Position numbers and translations under genes: made by a program. Shown here piece by piece: positions 13,848 to 18,206 of a stretch of DNA of 18,206 nucleotides. The stretch's first letter is position 1. Every line of letters starts with the position of its first letter. Below the pieces are notes generated by a model. The model searched no databases. It saw nothing but the letters and a program-made list of their open reading frames with translations, and was not told where the DNA came from. Origin of the DNA: Gemmatimonadota bacterium (GTDB taxonomy: Bacteria > Gemmatimonadota > Gemmatimonadetes > Palauibacterales > Palauibacteraceae); assembly GCA_023554435.1 (NCBI GenBank), contig JAMJQV010000214.1:1-18206 (forward strand). Direction: 5' to 3'.

Positions 13848-16310
13848 CTACTCCAGCGCGTAATTCTTTACGTACCGGTCGAACCACTCCAACTGCTCCC
13901 AGAGCACGTGCTCGATGCTCTCCCGGCCGCGGTAGCCGTGGTCCTCGAAGGGCAGCAGTACCATCCGGGCGGTGCCGCCCGAGCCGCGCACGGCCTCGAA
14001 GAAGACCCGGGACTGGGGCGTAAGGGTGCCCGGGTTCGAGTCATCCAGGCCGTGGATGATCAGGACCGGTTCGTCGACCTGGTCGGCGAAAAAGGTCGGC
14101 GAGACCTGGATGTAGACGTCCCTCGCTTCGAACAGGGAACGACGCTCGGACTGGAAGCCGAAGGGCTGCACGGTCTTGTTGTACGAGCCGCTGCGCGCGA
14201 TGCCGGCCCGGAACAGGTCGGTGTGCGCCAGGAGATTCGCCACCATGAGCCCGCCGTGGCTGTGGCCGATGATGCCGATGCGCTCGGGGTCGGCCACACC
14301 CATCTCAACGGCCTTCGCAACCGCTGCCTCCGCATCAGCTACGAGCTGAGGCACGAACGTGTCGTAGGCGGTCTCCGGATCGCCAAGCATCGGCATGGCG
14401 GTCTGGTCGAGCACCGCGTAGCCGCGGAGCAGGAAGAAGAGGTGGGAGGGACCGTAGATGCGCATGAAGCGCCGCGTCGAACCCCGGACTTGTCCAGCCG
14501 TGGCCATGCCCGAGTACTCGAGCGGATAGGCGTAGAGTACGGTCGGCAAGGGCATGCCATCTTCGTAGCCGGGCGGCAGGAGCAGCTGGAAGCTCAGCGG
14601 TACTCCGTCCTCGCGCTCGTAGCGCACGAGGCGCTTCTCGATCTGACGAAGCAGGGGAGCCGGGTCTTCGAAGCGCGTGATCGGCTCCCGGCTCAGCTCC
14701 CGGGTGGCCTCACCGTCAGCCGCCTCGACCGCCTCGCCGAAGCTGGCCAGATAGTAGTTTGGCACATCTGCGGCGGACTCGGAACTCATGACGAAGCGGT
14801 CCTCATCACCGGCGAACGCCACGAAATACTCGTACCGATCCGTATCGCTGCGAAACAACCGCTCCGTCTCGCCCGTGGCCAGGCTTCTCAGGTCGAGGAA
14901 CGGCCGGTCGCCCTGGTCGGTTGCGCCGCTTCCGCGGAAGTAGACCGCGTCTCCCTCCTGATGCAGCACCCAGCGACCGTTGGGCAGCGGGCGGTATACC
15001 GGATACCCGGGATCACCGTAGCGGTCGTCCTCGTCGAGATCGTACCACAAGCGGGATGTGCCCTCGTCGACATCCAGGAGCCAGACGTAGCGCCAGCGGC
15101 GTATCCGCTCGCGCTGGGTGAGCATGACCATGCCGCCGTTGGCGCCCCAGGCCGACAGTCCGGCTCGGTGCTCGGCCCTAAACACCTCCACGGGTTTGGC
15201 CGTGAACGGTGCGTCCAGACGCATGAGCCGGTCGCGGTGAGGCACCTCGGCCACCGGGTTTCCGCCGTCGAGCGCCTCCATCCAGAACAGCGTGTGGGGA
15301 GCCGTCGGACGCCACGAAATCGAACGCGGGCCCAGCGGAACGCCGTGGACCGGCACCGCATCGGCTACGGGCAGTGAGGCGATGCTCGCTACCATCTCTC
15401 CCTCGTCGTCCCACACCTCGACCTCGTGGGCGAAACGCCACCAGGCGACCTCGTGCGACCAGGGACCCACCAGGCGCTCGACCAGGAGATACTCTCCATC
15501 CGGTGAGAACTCGGCCGAGGCGTAGGAAGCTGGTGCGCCGATGACGTCGAGCTCGCCCGTGGCCGGGTCGAGGATGACCAGCTCGGACGTCGTGTAGTAC
15601 TCGAACAGCGCGTCGTCGAGCGCCGTCTCGAGGAGGTTGCGCGCCTCGTAGGTGGAGCGTGCCGAAGCCCCCGCCCCTTCCACGATCTCAGGCCCGGCCG
15701 GTATGGGCGGCGGCGTGGGAGCCGGTCCTCGCTGTGGGATTCGGTTTACCAGCAGACGCTCCTGGTCGGGCAGCCAGTTCACTCCGCCACCCAGCAGGGG
15801 GTTGATGGCGAGGGACTCGATCCGGGTCATGTCGCCTTCGACCGAACCGACCCACAGACCCAGGTGATCGGCGAGTCCGACCGTGAGCGCGAATCGTTGG
15901 CCGTCCACCGTCCAATCGACGCCCAGAACCTCGGCGTCAGCCGGCAGATCGAGCGGGATGGCGGCTCCACCCTCGACCGGCACCAGGCGAGGGGATGTTC
16001 CCCCGTGCTGGCCGTGGTAGCCGTTGGTGGCCGGATTCACCCGCATTCCGGCGAGCTTGTGCATCGGCCCACCCAGCTCTGCCAGTGGCGGATAGAGGAC
16101 GGGGTCGGCGAGGAGCATGTACTCGCCCGTCGGTGCCGTCCACACCCGAGGGAGTTGCGGCGCGTAGAGCACCTCTAGCACGTCTGCGGGCGGCGACTGC
16201 CACCCGGCTGCGGGCTGCATCCCGGTCTCCTGCGCCCCTGCGTCCGGTGCGATCATGAGGGCTGCAATAGTGAGCAGCAGGTTTGCCAGAATCACGAACG
16301 TTCTGTTCAT
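13848..16310 (-). CDS. Exported S9 family peptidase, glutamyl endopeptidase (S9D)-like
   Basis: An 820-aa serine peptidase of the prolyl oligopeptidase clan, with an N-terminal beta-propeller-like region and a C-terminal alpha/beta-hydrolase domain (about 570-820). The catalytic triad is visible: S684 (GHSHGG), D757 (HGLDDS) and H791 (EDHGY). Segments such as AGQVRGS, GIARSGSYN, PFGFQ, GTLT and ESIEHVLWE closely match the plant/bacterial glutamyl endopeptidase CGEP (S9D), which cleaves after Glu. This makes S9D more likely than dipeptidyl peptidase IV or acylaminoacyl peptidase. Residues 1-27 are a Sec signal peptide (MNRTFVILANLLLTIAALM, ending near AGAQ), so the enzyme acts outside the cytoplasm, whereas CGEP is a chloroplast-stroma enzyme. 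ATG 16310 is preceded by GGAGG 7 nt away. The frame stays open to 16523, but the extra 71 residues are low-complexity and basic. Confidence 0.92.
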   Translation of the reverse strand: MNRTFVILANLLLTIAALMIAPDAGAQETGMQPAAGWQSPPADVLEVLYAPQLPRVWTAPTGEYMLLADPVLYPPLAELGGPMHKLAGMRVNPATNGYHGQHGGTSPRLVPVEGGAAIPLDLPADAEVLGVDWTVDGQRFALTVGLADHLGLWVGSVEGDMTRIESLAINPLLGGGVNWLPDQERLLVNRIPQRGPAPTPPPIPAGPEIVEGAGASARSTYEARNLLETALDDALFEYYTTSELVILDPATGELDVIGAPASYASAEFSPDGEYLLVERLVGPWSHEVAWWRFAHEVEVWDDEGEMVASIASLPVADAVPVHGVPLGPRSISWRPTAPHTLFWMEALDGGNPVAEVPHRDRLMRLDAPFTAKPVEVFRAEHRAGLSAWGANGGMVMLTQRERIRRWRYVWLLDVDEGTSRLWYDLDEDDRYGDPGYPVYRPLPNGRWVLHQEGDAVYFRGSGATDQGDRPFLDLRSLATGETERLFRSDTDRYEYFVAFAGDEDRFVMSSESAADVPNYYLASFGEAVEAADGEATRELSREPITRFEDPAPLLRQIEKRLVRYEREDGVPLSFQLLLPPGYEDGMPLPTVLYAYPLEYSGMATAGQVRGSTRRFMRIYGPSHLFFLLRGYAVLDQTAMPMLGDPETAYDTFVPQLVADAEAAVAKAVEMGVADPERIGIIGHSHGGLMVANLLAHTDLFRAGIARSGSYNKTVQPFGFQSERRSLFEARDVYIQVSPTFFADQVDEPVLIIHGLDDSNPGTLTPQSRVFFEAVRGSGGTARMVLLPFEDHGYRGRESIEHVLWEQLEWFDRYVKNYALE

Positions 16311-16461
16311 TCTTGGCCTCCGTGAGTGACCTGCGCGGTCATGCGCTCTGACGGCAGTCGGCGGCTGCGGGTATCGAAGCACCGAAGGAGCCGCGAGGGG
16401 GTCGCGGATTCGACTAACATACCGGGGCGCTGCGGGATGCGCTAAGACCCCCGCTGAGCGC

Positions 16462-17394
16462 TCAAGACGGGGACGGCGGCTTCCGGGCTTCGACGTACAG
16501 AGAAGGCTCAATCGGATGGTCACCGTGCGTCGAACGATCCAGGTCGAACCGCTCCCAATCCGGAATGTCTGAGGTTGCGTACGTCATGCGCACGATGTTC
16601 TCGAATCCCGTTTTGGCCAGAAGCGCGGTCAGCGACAAATGATCGTACAGCCACTTGTTCGTTTCGCCGGAATTGCGGAAGTCGCGGACGGAGTCGGGAT
16701 CTCTGTAGCGCCGCGACAATAGCGCTGCCCGACGGAGTCGCCTCCGAACAGCTCTGAAGATGGCGCGTGGTGTCACGCGCGCCGGGCTCCGCGCTGCGGA
16801 CCTGCGGTTGGTCGCGTCCGGCCGGTCCTGGCCCCGGAAGTCTTCAAAGACGTCTCCGTAGCGCTTCTTGGCGTACCCGGGATCGAAGCGTTCTTCCGCA
16901 ACGTACCGCCGCATCAGTCCACCCGAGTGCTCGCGCGCGATCTGATCCAGCAACTCCAGAACCGACCATTCATACCTTACGCGGTTGGTCGCGGATGGAG
17001 AGCGATCGTAGTCCGCCACACGGTCGAGGTAGGCGCGACACACACTCTCAAGGTCGGGCGTCGAGAGTCGCAGGATGCCCGAGGACCTCAACACCCGGAA
17101 AGCCTCCCTCAGAAAGAGGTCGGCTTCCTCGGGGGTCAGGTGTTCGATGATGTGGAACGCGTCGATCGCGTCGAACGTCGCACTGGCGTAAGGAAGTGGA
17201 GAGCGGACGTCGAAATACCGGAGTTGCGACTCTCCCTGTGGCTGCGGCCGGGTGCTGAACAGCAGGTTGTTCCACTCCGACCGGTAGATGTGTCCCTTCT
17301 GTCGCTCATACGAATGACCACCCCGCCAAACGTGGAGATTCGTCTGGCCACTCTGTGTCTGGATGAGTCGCGTCACCGTGTTGTCACGCATCAT
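16462..17394 (-). CDS. Methyltransferase-like protein (Methyltransf_11 type) with degenerate SAM motif I
   Basis: A 310-aa protein resembling predicted class I SAM-dependent methyltransferases. FDVRSPLPYASATFD (61-75) and HIIEHLTPEE (81-90) match the acidic-strand and post-II/III region of Methyltransf_11 proteins, followed by AFRVLRSSGILRLSTPDLE. Where the glycine-rich motif I would be, there is only LHVWRGGHS (20-28), without the GxGxG pattern, so catalytic competence is uncertain. The C-terminus (SDIPDWERFDLD, EPSLYVEARKP) is shared with the gene upstream, marking the two as tandem paralogues. The start at ATG 17394 overlaps the upstream stop by 4 nt (ATGA). The frame extends to 17913, but that part lies inside the neighbour. 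Such pairs often sit in glycan, lipopolysaccharide or natural-product clusters; the cluster itself would lie beyond the window. Confidence 0.8.
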   Translation of the reverse strand: MMRDNTVTRLIQTQSGQTNLHVWRGGHSYERQKGHIYRSEWNNLLFSTRPQPQGESQLRYFDVRSPLPYASATFDAIDAFHIIEHLTPEEADLFLREAFRVLRSSGILRLSTPDLESVCRAYLDRVADYDRSPSATNRVRYEWSVLELLDQIAREHSGGLMRRYVAEERFDPGYAKKRYGDVFEDFRGQDRPDATNRRSAARSPARVTPRAIFRAVRRRLRRAALLSRRYRDPDSVRDFRNSGETNKWLYDHLSLTALLAKTGFENIVRMTYATSDIPDWERFDLDRSTHGDHPIEPSLYVEARKPPSPS

Positions 17395-18206
17395 GCGCGT
17401 GCAGCCACCGGCCGATCGGGGTTGGGAGCGGATGACTCGGGCTTTCGCCCCTCGACGAATACGGAGGGGTCGATGGGGCGCTCGGCGAGACTTGAGCAGT
17501 CCAGGTCGTAGCGCTCCCAGTTCGGGATATCTGAACTCTTGAAGTCTTTCTGTTGAATTCCGACGAAACCGGCCTCTTCCAGTAGAAACCGCAAGGACAG
17601 GCGGTCGTGCATCCAGCGGACCCTCTCCTTGGTAACACCAGGATCCTTCCGGTCGCCGTTGCCCCGGCTGCGAATTCGTCTCGTCAGGCGACGATAGAGG
17701 GCCTTCGGCGTGAAGCGCGACGGGCGACGGCGGGAAGCGCCATCGCCGGAGGCGGGCGGCTCTTGTGCACCCGCGGCCAGGAGCGGTCGATAGACGTCGC
17801 TGTACTTCTCCTCCAGGTATTCTCGATCGTAGTCGCCGGACTTCAGAGCCTCCAGCATCCGCCCCCCGGTTTTCTCCCGGACCATCTGCTCGAAGATCTC
17901 CATGACCGTCCACCGATATCGCCGGACGTTCTGGAGGCTCGGGTCCTTGCTGGCCACGCCCAGGTGGTACAGGTACGAGCGACAGATCTCTTCAAGGTCG
18001 GGGACCGACACTCGAAACACCCCACCAGGCTTGAGCACACGAAGTACTTCGGAGACGAACCGAGCACCCTCCTCTGGAGTCAGGTGCTCGAGGATGTGAT
18101 AGGCGTTAGCCGCGTCGAACGTATCGGAGGGAAACTCCAGGGCCTCGCGGCTCAGGTCGACGAAGTGGACGTTCTCGACCGGCGGCTTCGGGATCGCCAC
18201 GAATCG
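17391..18206 (-). CDS. Methyltransferase-like protein, 5' end cut by window edge
   Basis: At least 271 residues of a class I methyltransferase-like protein. FVDLSREALEFPSDTFDAANAYHILEHLTPEE (given here as two parts, FVDLSREALEFPSDTFD and ANAYHILEHLTPEE) is the typical region after the SAM motif I. LRVLKPGGVFRVSVPDLEEI follows, as in Methyltransf_11/COG4627-like proteins. A GTG at 18200 could start a 269-aa protein, but this would omit the first Rossmann strand and the glycine-rich SAM loop. The frame is still open at the window edge, so truncation is more likely. It shares its C-terminal SSDIPNWERYDLD and DPSVFVEGRKP segments with the next gene, to which it is coupled by an ATGA overlap. The substrate cannot be deduced. 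Confidence 0.8.
   Translation of the reverse strand, partial: RFVAIPKPPVENVHFVDLSREALEFPSDTFDAANAYHILEHLTPEEGARFVSEVLRVLKPGGVFRVSVPDLEEICRSYLYHLGVASKDPSLQNVRRYRWTVMEIFEQMVREKTGGRMLEALKSGDYDREYLEEKYSDVYRPLLAAGAQEPPASGDGASRRRPSRFTPKALYRRLTRRIRSRGNGDRKDPGVTKERVRWMHDRLSLRFLLEEAGFVGIQQKDFKSSDIPNWERYDLDCSSLAERPIDPSVFVEGRKPESSAPNPDRPVAARA

Noticed and set aside
13770..15377. 535-aa plus-strand open frame opposite the S9 peptidase
   Set aside because: It is antisense to the catalytic domain of a well-supported peptidase and shows no motif of its own.
16455..16464. Perfect 10-bp palindrome TGAGCGCTCA at the end of the second methyltransferase gene
   Set aside because: It is short and GC-rich, overlaps a stop codon, and has neither loop nor T-tract; it is expected by chance in such sequence.
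1..18206. Search for tRNA/rRNA genes, CRISPR arrays, insertion sequences, phage or attachment sites
   Set aside because: No tRNA-like cloverleaf, spaced identical repeats, transposase motif or terminal inverted repeats were noticed by eye. A profile scan would be needed to exclude small RNAs.

Overview
The window looks like an ordinary chromosomal segment from a GC-rich, Gram-negative-type (diderm) bacterium. The best guess, an inference only, is Gemmatimonadota or a near relative. Pointers are frequent GTG/TTG starts, a large TPR protein with a small N-terminal three-helix membrane module, a secreted S9 peptidase, a D-2-hydroxyacid dehydrogenase with a signal peptide, and a lipoprotein superoxide dismutase. 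I see no rRNA, tRNA, CRISPR array, transposase, phage gene or attachment site. No stretch over about 300 bases lacks a gene.

Layout. (1) 140-3262, minus strand: an aquaporin (AqpZ-like) followed by a membrane-anchored TPR protein. (2) 3476-4597, plus: a D-2-hydroxyacid dehydrogenase with an apparent Sec signal peptide, converging on (3) an NmrA/HSCARG-like NAD(P)-sensor protein (4729-5679, minus), with a strong hairpin between them. (4) 5776-8360, plus: a KefF/KefG-like flavodoxin-fold quinone oxidoreductase directly followed by a KefB/KefC-type K+/H+ antiporter with an RCK domain. The NmrA and Kef genes diverge from an AT-rich spacer that carries inverted repeats. (5) 8370-10568, minus: three overlapping genes, namely a 64-aa unknown, a 122-aa unknown and an iron-sulfur (6-4)-type photolyase. 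They are preceded by four phased direct repeats that resemble CarH/LitR operators in their layout. (6) 10829-12504, plus: a renalase-like (COG3380) FAD protein and a Cu/Zn superoxide dismutase lipoprotein. (7) 12523-16310, minus: an exported S9 peptidase of the glutamyl-endopeptidase (S9D) type, then an FAD amine-oxidase/desaturase-like protein. (8) 16462-18206, minus: two tandem paralogous methyltransferase-like proteins with a 4-nt ATGA overlap. The upstream one runs off the window edge.

How the genes fit together. From about 5.7 to 13.8 kb, many genes point to defence against electrophiles, oxidants and light: the Kef pair (electrophile-triggered K+ efflux), NmrA (redox sensing), photolyase (UV lesion repair), SodC, and two FAD oxidoreductases of kinds often seen near photolyases in light-responsive loci. 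The most interesting candidate is the operon of two small unknown proteins plus photolyase with its repeat-array promoter. It may be a photo-regulated module that needs a trans-acting regulator not encoded here.
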